A stretch of DNA of 64,000 nt from Leptospira fainei serovar Hurstbridge str. BUT 6 (GTDB lineage: Bacteria; Spirochaetota; Leptospiria; Leptospirales; Leptospiraceae): positions 88,001 through 152,000 of the forward strand of contig NZ_AKWZ02000009.1 in the NCBI RefSeq assembly GCF_000306235.2, read 5' to 3'. Shown in pieces: positions 56,675 to 64,000 of the stretch. The first letter of the stretch is position 1; every line of letters starts with the position of its first letter. The notes under the pieces were generated by a model that was not told where the DNA came from, ran no database searches, and worked only from the letters and a program-made list of their open reading frames with translations. The translations under genes were made by a program, and so were the position numbers.

Positions 56675-58573
56675 ATGGTTAAAAATAGATTAAAGTTAGC
56701 AACCTTCGCTATCGGATTAGTCGCATTATCCTTTCCAATTCAAACGAATGCGCAAGGGTTCCCGACCATCGATTTTGCGATCGATTCCGAAAAGAAGCCG
56801 GATGAGCCGACGACTCCCTCGACCACTCCTTCCCCGCCGTCTGAAAAGCAAGATGCAAAACCGGTTCAAGACGGCAGGGAAAAGACGGAAAACAATGGAA
56901 ATGGCGGCACGGCCATCGTTAAAGAAAAAGACAAGGAAAAGGAAATCTACAAGAGTCCGTTAGTGGGAAATACCGCCGGCGAATATCTCAGAAACCTTCA
57001 GGTAACTCCCGAGCAAAACAAAATTATCCGCTCTAATTCGGATCTCTGGATCCAAGACAGGTTTCGCGTGGGCTTTTCCGTTCGACCGAGATACGAGTCG
57101 ATCAATAACATGGATTTCAATAAGACGACTGCGGATAATTCGAATGTCTTTACGGGGCAGACCCAATTTTACCTTATCGCAGATATTAATAAATACGTGC
57201 TTTTTAAAGCCACTCTACAGGATTCCAGAGTTTGGGGAGGAGAGCAATCGCCGGCATATACCGGAACATCTCGCTTCGAGTTAGGTACGAACGGCGGTGT
57301 AATTTATGATACGACTAAGTCGTCTCAAAATCAGGTCCCGGTTCTCAACAGCACATCATTCCGAGAGGCGTTTTTCGATATTCGTAAACCGGACCAATCC
57401 TTACGGCTACGCTTAGGACGACAGATCATCGATTTCGGAGACGGACGAATATTGGGCGCAGCAAACGATAATCAGATCGGGAATTCGACCGACGGACTTC
57501 GGTTCACGGGAAAATATGCGAACAGCACGTTAGATGCGTTCGGGACTGTAGTAACAGCACAGTATAATTCTTCCGGATTGGTAAGCGCCAATACGGCTCT
57601 TCCGAATACTTACTTAGTAGGAGCCAATAATTTTACGAAATTTGCGAGCTGGCTAGCATTGGATATCTACGATTTTACGGTTATAAAAAAATACAATCCG
57701 GCTAACACTAGCACTGCGACTAGCAAACCGGCCGACCAACAAAATACGTACGGTTTTCGTTTAACCAATAGAACCGAAAACAACGCATTGCCTGAGGGAA
57801 CCTTATTCGACTGGACGGTCGAGGCTGCTTGGCAGGGCGGCTACAACGGTCTCCGAGTAGGCACAGGTTGGCTCCAAAATGCCACCGATTCTACGACCGG
57901 TACAGGGGCAATCAACGCATTCAATAACAAAAACCTACTAATCGAAAATGAAAACCAAAGATACAACGCACATTTCCTAACCGTGCAAGCCGGCGTGAAT
58001 CCTACCAAGGATTTAAGAATCGGCGTTCAATACGTATACGCGTCCGGAGATCCGAACCGAAGCGATTCGACTGTAGGAACCTGGAATGCGCCGTTTCCGA
58101 CAAGACGAATCGCGACCGGATTTATTCCGTATAGCGGAAACGGTATTGCGGGCGCATTCTTTTGGCAGAACGCAAAAGATTATTCCGTTCACATCAAATG
58201 GACTGCAGGAAAATGGGGAACGTTCATATTCAATCCTCATTTCTATTATAAAGCAAAACTTCAGGACGCTTATTATAATAATAACGGAATTGTTACCGGC
58301 GGATTGGCAGGGAGTACGGAAGATTTTTCCGATAATCAAAAATACAACTACTCATCCCAACATTTGGGAAAAAAAATCGGGTCTGAATTGGATTTAATTT
58401 ATATCGTCACGCCTTGGGAAAACGTTTCTATATGGGGAGGTATCGCATTCGTTCGAGCGGGAGACTCCATTCAAAACGCACATGTGTCAGTGCCCACATC
58501 TACAACCCCTTCAATCTATACCGGGAAGCCGGACGCATCCTATTTCTTTTTGCAAACGGTATTTGCGATCTAG
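56675..58573 (+). CDS. Alginate-export-type outer membrane porin
   Basis: 632 residues. Signal peptide to about 26, then a polar disordered region rich in Pro/Thr/Lys/Glu (30-95), then a beta barrel with repeated aromatic girdle strands: WIQDRFRVGFSVRPRYE, REAFFDIRKPDQSLRLRLGRQIIDFGDGRILGA and GLRFTGKYANSTLDAFG. The LGRQxxxFGDxR element and barrel fit the alginate-export (AlgE) family of outer membrane channels. The last residues (YFFLQTVFAI) form a terminal strand. It lies just after the sulfate operon, though behind a terminator, so joint sulfate uptake is only a possibility. Confidence 0.82.
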   Translation: MVKNRLKLATFAIGLVALSFPIQTNAQGFPTIDFAIDSEKKPDEPTTPSTTPSPPSEKQDAKPVQDGREKTENNGNGGTAIVKEKDKEKEIYKSPLVGNTAGEYLRNLQVTPEQNKIIRSNSDLWIQDRFRVGFSVRPRYESINNMDFNKTTADNSNVFTGQTQFYLIADINKYVLFKATLQDSRVWGGEQSPAYTGTSRFELGTNGGVIYDTTKSSQNQVPVLNSTSFREAFFDIRKPDQSLRLRLGRQIIDFGDGRILGAANDNQIGNSTDGLRFTGKYANSTLDAFGTVVTAQYNSSGLVSANTALPNTYLVGANNFTKFASWLALDIYDFTVIKKYNPANTSTATSKPADQQNTYGFRLTNRTENNALPEGTLFDWTVEAAWQGGYNGLRVGTGWLQNATDSTTGTGAINAFNNKNLLIENENQRYNAHFLTVQAGVNPTKDLRIGVQYVYASGDPNRSDSTVGTWNAPFPTRRIATGFIPYSGNGIAGAFFWQNAKDYSVHIKWTAGKWGTFIFNPHFYYKAKLQDAYYNNNGIVTGGLAGSTEDFSDNQKYNYSSQHLGKKIGSELDLIYIVTPWENVSIWGGIAFVRAGDSIQNAHVSVPTSTTPSIYTGKPDASYFFLQTVFAI

Positions 58574-58581
58574 ATCTTTCC

Positions 58582-58611
58582 ACTCGCTTCTTTTGTCCGA
58601 AAGAAGCGAGT
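58582..58611 (+). terminator. Terminator of the porin gene
   Basis: 12-bp perfect stem ACTCGCTTCTTT / AAAGAAGCGAGT (58582-58593, 58600-58611) with a 6-nt loop, 9 nt after the porin stop. The following T-content is low, so it may act in both directions. Confidence 0.7.
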
Positions 58612-58869
58612 CCACCTCCATTCTTCTGTAAAACCCGGTAAGAACCGTTATCTTTTCAATATAAGTTAATCGGCGAATTTTACCGAACGAAATCCTGCAC
58701 TTCCAATGAAAAAGAGTAGCTCCAAAGTAAACTAGATGGTGCAATTTCGCTAATACCGAACTGGAAATTTTCTAACAAATTGGAATCATTACCGTTCTGC
58801 TCAGGTCTTAGGATGCGATATATTCGGAAGCATGCGACGCTTTGGCGGTGCTGCGAAAGGAAAACAATC

Positions 58870-59895
58870 ATGGGTAGTTTGCTCTCAGTCCGAAACTCTA
58901 TACTGGAGTTTGTCGGCGAGAGATATTCGCTTAGTAAAATGAAACCGATTACTGCAATCGGGTTCTCTCTTGTACTCCTATTATCCTGCGCAACGATCAG
59001 CCCTCCTCCTCCTACCGTTCAGAACAAAGAGATTTACACGACAAATGCCGGCGTAGAATTTCTGGAGAAATATCAGGTGGCTATCCTGGATTCCTCCGAT
59101 CGAGCCATACCGCTCGAAGAAGAGTTAAAGGATTTATTAATTGAATCGGGAAAGGTTACCGTAATCGACAGGAAGAAAACTGCAGATGCACTTAATGAAA
59201 TCTCGCTTAGTCTACAAGGATTGGCCGACAAGGAAAACGCACCTAAAATCGGCAAACTTCTTTCTGCCCAGAAATTGATTCAGATTAAAGAGTCGGGACG
59301 GAAGTGGGCGGTAGAGCTAGTCGATGTGCAGACGTCTAAGATCGATTTTAACCGGTCCTTCGTGGACGGCGGTTCTCAAAAAGCTTTTCAAGAATTGGTG
59401 GGATTTTTGTCTCGAAACCTTCTGCTTAGGAATCTAAGCGGACTACGACCAAAACAATCCTCCATTAAAGTAAGCTTGGGATCATCCAGAAAACTCTATA
59501 AAAACAACGACCCTGTTTCTTTCGAAGTGAAGGTTTCGGAAGATTGCTATTTGTATCTAATACTTTTGCAAAGCGATGGAGAATCGATCTTACTATTTCC
59601 TAATGACAGTTCTCCTTCCAATTTCGCGAAAGCCGGGGAAACTATTCTCATCCCCGACGGAAAATCCGGATACATACTGACTGCCGGCGAGCCGTTCGGT
59701 TCGGATATGATTAAGGCTATTGCATCCAAAAAAAGTTTGAACCTATTCGACTCCACACCTGTGCCGGGAACTCCTTTCGGAAAAATAGTAAACCCCTTCG
59801 ATGTAATTTCGAGAGGTATCAAAAAAATTAATACGGAAATTCGTGACGAAGACTGGAATACCGCGGAAATCACGATTCAGACGGAAGCCGATTGA
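58870..59895 (+). CDS. DUF4384-domain lipoprotein
   Basis: 341 residues from ATG 58870, which has AAGGA 8 nt upstream; the ATG at 58939 gives a conventional signal peptide (MKPITAIGFSLVLLLSC, lipobox LLLSC) but no ribosome site, so the start is open. After the Cys comes a Pro-rich linker, a region of about 120 residues resembling CsgG-like or curli-type nucleotide folds (VAILDSSDRAIPLEEELKDLLIESGKVTVIDRK in parts), and a DUF4384-like module (about 200-300: SRKLYKNNDPVSFEVKVSEDCYLYLILLQSDGE). Anchored in the envelope. Function unknown. Confidence 0.72.
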   Translation: MGSLLSVRNSILEFVGERYSLSKMKPITAIGFSLVLLLSCATISPPPPTVQNKEIYTTNAGVEFLEKYQVAILDSSDRAIPLEEELKDLLIESGKVTVIDRKKTADALNEISLSLQGLADKENAPKIGKLLSAQKLIQIKESGRKWAVELVDVQTSKIDFNRSFVDGGSQKAFQELVGFLSRNLLLRNLSGLRPKQSSIKVSLGSSRKLYKNNDPVSFEVKVSEDCYLYLILLQSDGESILLFPNDSSPSNFAKAGETILIPDGKSGYILTAGEPFGSDMIKAIASKKSLNLFDSTPVPGTPFGKIVNPFDVISRGIKKINTEIRDEDWNTAEITIQTEAD

Positions 59896-59954
59896 ATTCG
59901 GAAGATCGGGAAGTTTTTATTTCTTATCGAGTCCCTTCGATTCGAGTATAGAAG

Positions 59955-60192
59955 ATGATTCTTAATCGGCTTTTAGCTAAAGCGAATTCGTCGATTCTAT
60001 TTATAAGATACAAAGCATCACGCAAACTGATTATCTTCGGCCATGCGATTCGGCTAGACGATCGACGGTGCATTTAAAGACATCAGCAGGTTCACGGAGA
60101 TATTGGGAGCAGTTATCGCCTCGACTCTTGAAAAGGAAGGGCCTACGAATATTAGCCGGCGAATTCCCGAAATTGCGAAGTCAGTGAATTAA
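59955..60192 (+). pseudogene. Possible frameshifted gene remnant
   Basis: A 40-codon frame (ATG 59955 to TAA 60077; begins MILNRLLAKANSSILFIRYK) is followed in another frame by an uninterrupted 44-codon stretch ending at TAA 60192 (GAFKDISRFTEILGAVIAST, then RRIPEIAKSVN). Joined, they read as one basic, helical protein, as expected from one frameshift. No family was identified. The rest of the 363-bp spacer 59896-60258 is without features. Confidence 0.25.
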
Positions 60193-60258
60193 AAAGAATG
60201 ATATCCGTATTCTTTTCAATGAGGTAGAGACTTCGTAATCTCGGAAGTGAATTGGAAA

Positions 60259-60618
60259 TTATTTGGTTAGGATTTCCGTTCCGGTACCGTCTCCCCAAGT
60301 TCCTTCAAGCCTCGCTCCTCCGTTTGTAACAGTATAGATCACCGGATAGGTATCTCCCCAATCTACCGTGAGGACATTTCCATCGAGAGTTCCAGTTCCA
60401 CTATAGCTGTTTCCTACAGTCCATGCAAAATAGTAGGATCCATCGTCGTTTTGTCTAATCTGTACGGAGCCTCTGTACTTTGATCCATTCGGATTTGTTC
60501 CCGAAACTTTATACGTTCCACCAATGGTCAAGACCTGAGCAGAAACGTACGTGAAAGAAAAGACTAAACTGATTATTGCCACAAGAATCAAAATTTTTGA
60601 TCCAAATTTATTCGGCAT
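60259..60618 (-). CDS. Small secreted beta-rich protein
   Basis: 119 residues. Signal peptide to about 27 (ILVAIISLVFSFTYVSA). The mature part is a compact beta sheet domain with VLTIGGTYKVSGTNPNGSKYRGSV, YYFAWTVGNSYSGTGTLDGN, LTVDWGDTYPVIYTV and GARLEGTWGDGTGTEIL, repeating Gly-Thr-x-Asp/Gly turns. It resembles small lipocalin-like or fibronectin-binding type bacterial proteins but no name can be assigned. Possibly surface exposed. Confidence 0.7.
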   Translation of the reverse strand: MPNKFGSKILILVAIISLVFSFTYVSAQVLTIGGTYKVSGTNPNGSKYRGSVQIRQNDDGSYYFAWTVGNSYSGTGTLDGNVLTVDWGDTYPVIYTVTNGGARLEGTWGDGTGTEILTK

Positions 60619-60774
60619 GAAAACCTCCGTTACGGCTGCGTATTATACCTATTCTTTTAATCGGAATCAAGAAATTTCCGAAAGAAATATCCGTAATTTT
60701 TCGGCGGATTAGATGAATATAGCCGAAATAACTTATTTTCTGAGATTAACCAGATCCGAAATTATCGCTCGGAG

Positions 60775-63700
60775 TTAAAGAACTTTAGGAATAGAATCCA
60801 ACCCGCGCAAAATCCATTTTCTGGAATCTGCCGGATCGATTACCGCATCGATCTCCAAATAAGACGCCATATTCATGGCCTTTCCTCTTTCATACGCTTC
60901 ATTTACTAAACGATCGAATAATTTCTGTCTCTCATTCCAATCCGTAATTTCAGCGAGTTCCTTTTGAAAGCCGGTGCGAATTTCGCCTTCGATGCCCATC
61001 GCTCCGAATTCACCGGAAGGCCAGGAAATCGTAAAAACAGGAGCATGAAAGCTACCGCCTGCCATAGCCATTGCTCCTAAACCATAGCCTTTCCTTAAAA
61101 CGACGGTAAAAATCGGAACCTTACAGGCAGCGGACTCCTCGAATAAACGTCCCGCTTTTCGCACCAAACCTCTCTTTTCCACTTCAGGGCCTACCATAAA
61201 TCCTGGCGTGTCACAAAGAAATAATATCGGTATATTAAAAGAATTACAAAGTTTTATAAAGTCGATAGCCTTATCCGCCCCCTCCGCATCGATCGCTCCC
61301 GCTAAATGGGTCGGATCATTCGCGATGAGTCCAAGAGCTCTTCCTTCGATTCTAATAAAGCCAGTAACCATGCCGAGTGCAAACTGTTGCCTAAGCTCCA
61401 AAAAAGAATCAGCGTCAGCGAGAATTTCGATCAAAGAACGAATGTCATAGGAACGTAATCGATTTTCAGGAATGGCTATTCTCAAGGCTCTCTGATCAGA
61501 ACATGAGAAATTTATAATATTTCCCTGGAAGTAAGACAAGGCTTTCTTTGCGATTTGAACCGCTTCTACTTCGTCTTTGACCAGAATATCTACGACTCCG
61601 TTTTTTGTCTGAATATCGACCGGGCCGATATCTTCCGCCGAAAAATTGCCGAGACCTCCCCCCTTCACCATAACGGGTCCGCCCATACCAATATTTGATC
61701 CTTGTGTCGCGATAGTAATGTCGCTAGAGCCGAATAAAGCCGCGTTCCCGGCAAAGCAACGACCGGAAGTAATCGCGATGCGAGGAGCGATTCCTTTTAA
61801 ACTTGCATATTGGCGAAACGTATGTAAATCCAAACCGGCTACGGCAGGCATATCCACTTCTCCGGGACGACCGCCGCCGCCTTCGGTAAAAAAGACCAAC
61901 GGAAGGCGAAGCTCCTTAACGACCTGCAATAATCGATCCGTCTTTTTATGATTCATTGCCCCCTGAGTTCCCATGAAAACCGTATAGTCGTATGCAAGAA
62001 CTGCACATCGCGATTTATGCCTGTCGAACAACGAACCATTCACGCTTGCCAACCCGGTAACTAATCCATCGGCCGGACTCAATTTGATCAATTCATCCAG
62101 AGATCGTCTGCGACGCTGGGCGGCAATTGCCAGTGCACCATACTCGACAAACGTACCTGGATCACAAAGATCCGCGATATTCTCCCTAACAGTTCTCTGG
62201 CCCCGCTTATGTCGTTTGGCTACCGCTTGAGAGCGGGAACTATCTTCGTTTAACGATAACCGGTTCAAGAGATTCTGAAGATCGGGGCGAATCGAATCGA
62301 AATCTATTTCGTCCCGGTTTTCCAAGGCCGAGCCCGTCACATCCGATGGCCTAACATAAAGCAAAGATTGTCCCGAAGCGATAACGGAACCGATCGAGAC
62401 CGGAATCATTTCCACCAAACCCGAGACCTCTGCATTAATTACATGCTCCATTTTCATTGCGGAGATAATCGCGATTTTTTGCCCTTTTCGAATCACTTCA
62501 CCTACGGCGACGCAAATTTCCGTCAAACGTCCGGAAATCGAAGAGGGAACTTGCAAAGTTCCTAATGGAGCTTCATTGATTTCCACTGCTTTCGAGCTCG
62601 AGTCGTTTTTATCCGATGAAAAAGAGAATTCTTTATGGATTTTCGAATCTTCAAATCTGCCGGATCCGGAGATTTCATCGATCATCCCGGTATATACGGA
62701 GTAATTTTCGACCTCCGGCAATAAGAGAAGGTTCTGAAGGAATGTCTTATTTGTTTTAACGCCTTGGATATTAAAATCACTCAACGCACGATAAGCCAAA
62801 GCTAAAGCGTCAGAGATATGCGAACTTTTAGTGCGAACAATAAGTTTCGCGAGCAAAGAATCGAAATTAGGATTCATTACGTATCCTGAATATGCCGACG
62901 TATCGACTCGAATTCCTGGCCCGGTTGCAGATTCGAAGACGGACAATTTTCCCGTCGATGGTTGCGGATTCCCCGTCTGATCGAAAGTCTCCGCATTGAT
63001 TCTGAGTTGAACCGCAAATCCGGCAGGCGGTGCAATCGCATCTGGCCAAATTCCTAGATTCTTCAATGATTGCCCCTCTGCTATACGCAATTGCATCTGC
63101 AATATGTCGATTCCTGTTACCTGTTCGGTAACGGTATGCTCAACTTGCAGACGAGGGTTGGCCTCTATAAAATAAAATCTTCCCTTCGTTTCCTCATCGA
63201 GCAAAAATTCGAATGTCCCGAGGCTCGAATATTGCACGCTTCTAGCTAACTGAAGTGCCGAATTTAGAATCTGATCCCGAATCTCCGACGATAAGTTGGG
63301 AGCCGGCGACACCTCAATCAATTTTTGATTTCTTCGTTGTAAGGTACAGTCCCTCTCCCATAAATGCGCGATCTCTCCATGGACATCGCCTACGATTTGA
63401 ACTTCGATATGCCGAGCTCTCGGGAGAAATTGCTCAACGTATAAATCGCCGTTTCCAAAGGCGGCATTAGCTTCGGATGAACACCTAAGAAAATCCTCTT
63501 CCAGCTGCTCCAGATTCCGAATCCTTCGAATTCCTCTCCCGCCGCCACCGGATAGCGCCTTAATCATTAACGCTCCATGTTGAACGAAGAAATTCTTCGC
63601 TTGGCCGATTGTAGTAGGGCCTCTTGTCCCTGCTAAAACCGGAATAGAGTTTTGTTCCGCTAATCGGATCGCCTCGAGTTTATCCCCCAAGATTTTGACG

Positions 63701-64000
63701 ACTTGCGGAGACGGGCCGACAAATTGCAGTCCTTCTGCAAGGCATCTTTCGGCAAATTCCGCGTTTTCACTTAAAAAACCGTATCCCGGATGAAGAAACG
63801 AGCAATGAGTCTCCTTAGCAATTCGAATCAGCTGGTCCCCATCCAAATACGAATGACTACCGCTGCCTTTTAACGGAATGGAATAATCGCCGCATAGACG
63901 ATGTTTTGAATCCGCATCGTCCTCGGAAAAAACGACTACGCTTTCCCAGCCTAGTGCTGCCGTGGCCCGTGCAATCCGAATCGCGACTTCTCCTCTATTT
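60775..64000 (-). CDS. Single-chain acyl-CoA carboxylase (biotin carboxylase + BCCP + carboxyltransferase), 5' end missing
   Basis: At least 1075 codons; the N-terminus is beyond the right edge, where the frame already reads NRGEVAIRIARA, the opening of biotin carboxylase. ATP-grasp biotin carboxylase follows (GYGFLSENAEFAERC, KALSGGGGRGIRRI, FIEANPRLQVEHTVTEQVTGID). A biotinyl domain has AMKM (Lys at 62452-62454). The C-terminal half is a carboxyltransferase of the acyl-CoA type (FFTEGGGGRPGEVDMP, GRCFAGNAALFGSSD, CDTPGFMVGPE). Such single chains carboxylate long-chain or short acyl-CoA; the exact substrate is uncertain. No partner gene is visible. Confidence 0.88.
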   Translation of the reverse strand, partial: NRGEVAIRIARATAALGWESVVVFSEDDADSKHRLCGDYSIPLKGSGSHSYLDGDQLIRIAKETHCSFLHPGYGFLSENAEFAERCLAEGLQFVGPSPQVVKILGDKLEAIRLAEQNSIPVLAGTRGPTTIGQAKNFFVQHGALMIKALSGGGGRGIRRIRNLEQLEEDFLRCSSEANAAFGNGDLYVEQFLPRARHIEVQIVGDVHGEIAHLWERDCTLQRRNQKLIEVSPAPNLSSEIRDQILNSALQLARSVQYSSLGTFEFLLDEETKGRFYFIEANPRLQVEHTVTEQVTGIDILQMQLRIAEGQSLKNLGIWPDAIAPPAGFAVQLRINAETFDQTGNPQPSTGKLSVFESATGPGIRVDTSAYSGYVMNPNFDSLLAKLIVRTKSSHISDALALAYRALSDFNIQGVKTNKTFLQNLLLLPEVENYSVYTGMIDEISGSGRFEDSKIHKEFSFSSDKNDSSSKAVEINEAPLGTLQVPSSISGRLTEICVAVGEVIRKGQKIAIISAMKMEHVINAEVSGLVEMIPVSIGSVIASGQSLLYVRPSDVTGSALENRDEIDFDSIRPDLQNLLNRLSLNEDSSRSQAVAKRHKRGQRTVRENIADLCDPGTFVEYGALAIAAQRRRRSLDELIKLSPADGLVTGLASVNGSLFDRHKSRCAVLAYDYTVFMGTQGAMNHKKTDRLLQVVKELRLPLVFFTEGGGGRPGEVDMPAVAGLDLHTFRQYASLKGIAPRIAITSGRCFAGNAALFGSSDITIATQGSNIGMGGPVMVKGGGLGNFSAEDIGPVDIQTKNGVVDILVKDEVEAVQIAKKALSYFQGNIINFSCSDQRALRIAIPENRLRSYDIRSLIEILADADSFLELRQQFALGMVTGFIRIEGRALGLIANDPTHLAGAIDAEGADKAIDFIKLCNSFNIPILFLCDTPGFMVGPEVEKRGLVRKAGRLFEESAACKVPIFTVVLRKGYGLGAMAMAGGSFHAPVFTISWPSGEFGAMGIEGEIRTGFQKELAEITDWNERQKLFDRLVNEAYERGKAMNMASYLEIDAVIDPADSRKWILRGLDSIPKVL

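Overview
The window looks like a chromosomal segment of a spirochaete of the genus Leptospira. This rests on the dense set of small lipoproteins and DUF3015 / TRL-like families, a sulfate ABC operon, a PyrE, a single-chain acyl-CoA carboxylase and an IS1182-type element, all in DNA of moderate GC (mid-forties by eye, higher than saprophytic or most pathogenic Leptospira). That GC level suggests the intermediate (P2) group, but this is inference. No tRNA, rRNA or CRISPR array was recognised.

Layout. 1-3.2 kb: start of a secreted protein running off the left edge, then four DUF3015 paralogues as two divergent pairs around a gene-poor spacer, with terminators at both outer ends. 3.2-13.7 kb: housekeeping and envelope genes (DUF2846-like lipoprotein, TrmA-type rRNA/tRNA methyltransferase, SpoIID-like lipoprotein, an ATPase + FtsX-type permease exporter, pyrE, acyl desaturase).

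13.8-26.9 kb: the most unusual region. Seven minus-strand genes contain two complete sets of the circularly permuted ATP-grasp / alpha-E / transglutaminase-like module. Set A has ATP-grasp and alpha-E fused. Set B has separate ATP-grasp, alpha-E and transglutaminase-DUF2126. The sets flank an imelysin lipoprotein + TonB-dependent receptor pair, and a near-perfect Fur-like palindrome lies in front of that pair. The arrangement suggests, but does not prove, that an uncharacterised peptide ligation/modification system is linked to iron acquisition.

27.2-31.6 kb: a tightly overlapping minus-strand run of lipoproteins (four TRL-like paralogues, one larger lipoprotein and an HEGGH zincin-like lipoprotein) behind a saccharopine-dehydrogenase-like reductase. 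31.7-34.8 kb: an AGMO-type sterol desaturase/hydroxylase and an intact IS1182-family element next to a GC-rich hairpin. 35.3-41.3 kb: two glycosyltransferases of the kind called arsenosugar-type (TIGR04282/04283), then an HpnM/HpnN-like lipid-transport operon (MlaC-like protein, RND exporter, lipoprotein) and a DUF1145 protein.

41.4-50.1 kb: thioesterase, nitronate monooxygenase, ABM monooxygenase, S1C protease without a signal peptide, pirin, two small lipoproteins, DUF445 protein, a large polytopic membrane protein and a 44-residue small protein. 50.1-58.6 kb: a 7TMR-DISM/SpoIIE phosphatase, the sulfate uptake operon (binding protein, two permeases, ATPase) with an intercistronic hairpin, and an alginate-export-type outer membrane porin. 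58.9-64 kb: a DUF4384 lipoprotein, a degraded stretch, a small secreted beta-rich protein and a single-chain acyl-CoA carboxylase whose N-terminus lies beyond the right edge.

All functional names come from reading motifs and family resemblance by eye; no database search was possible.
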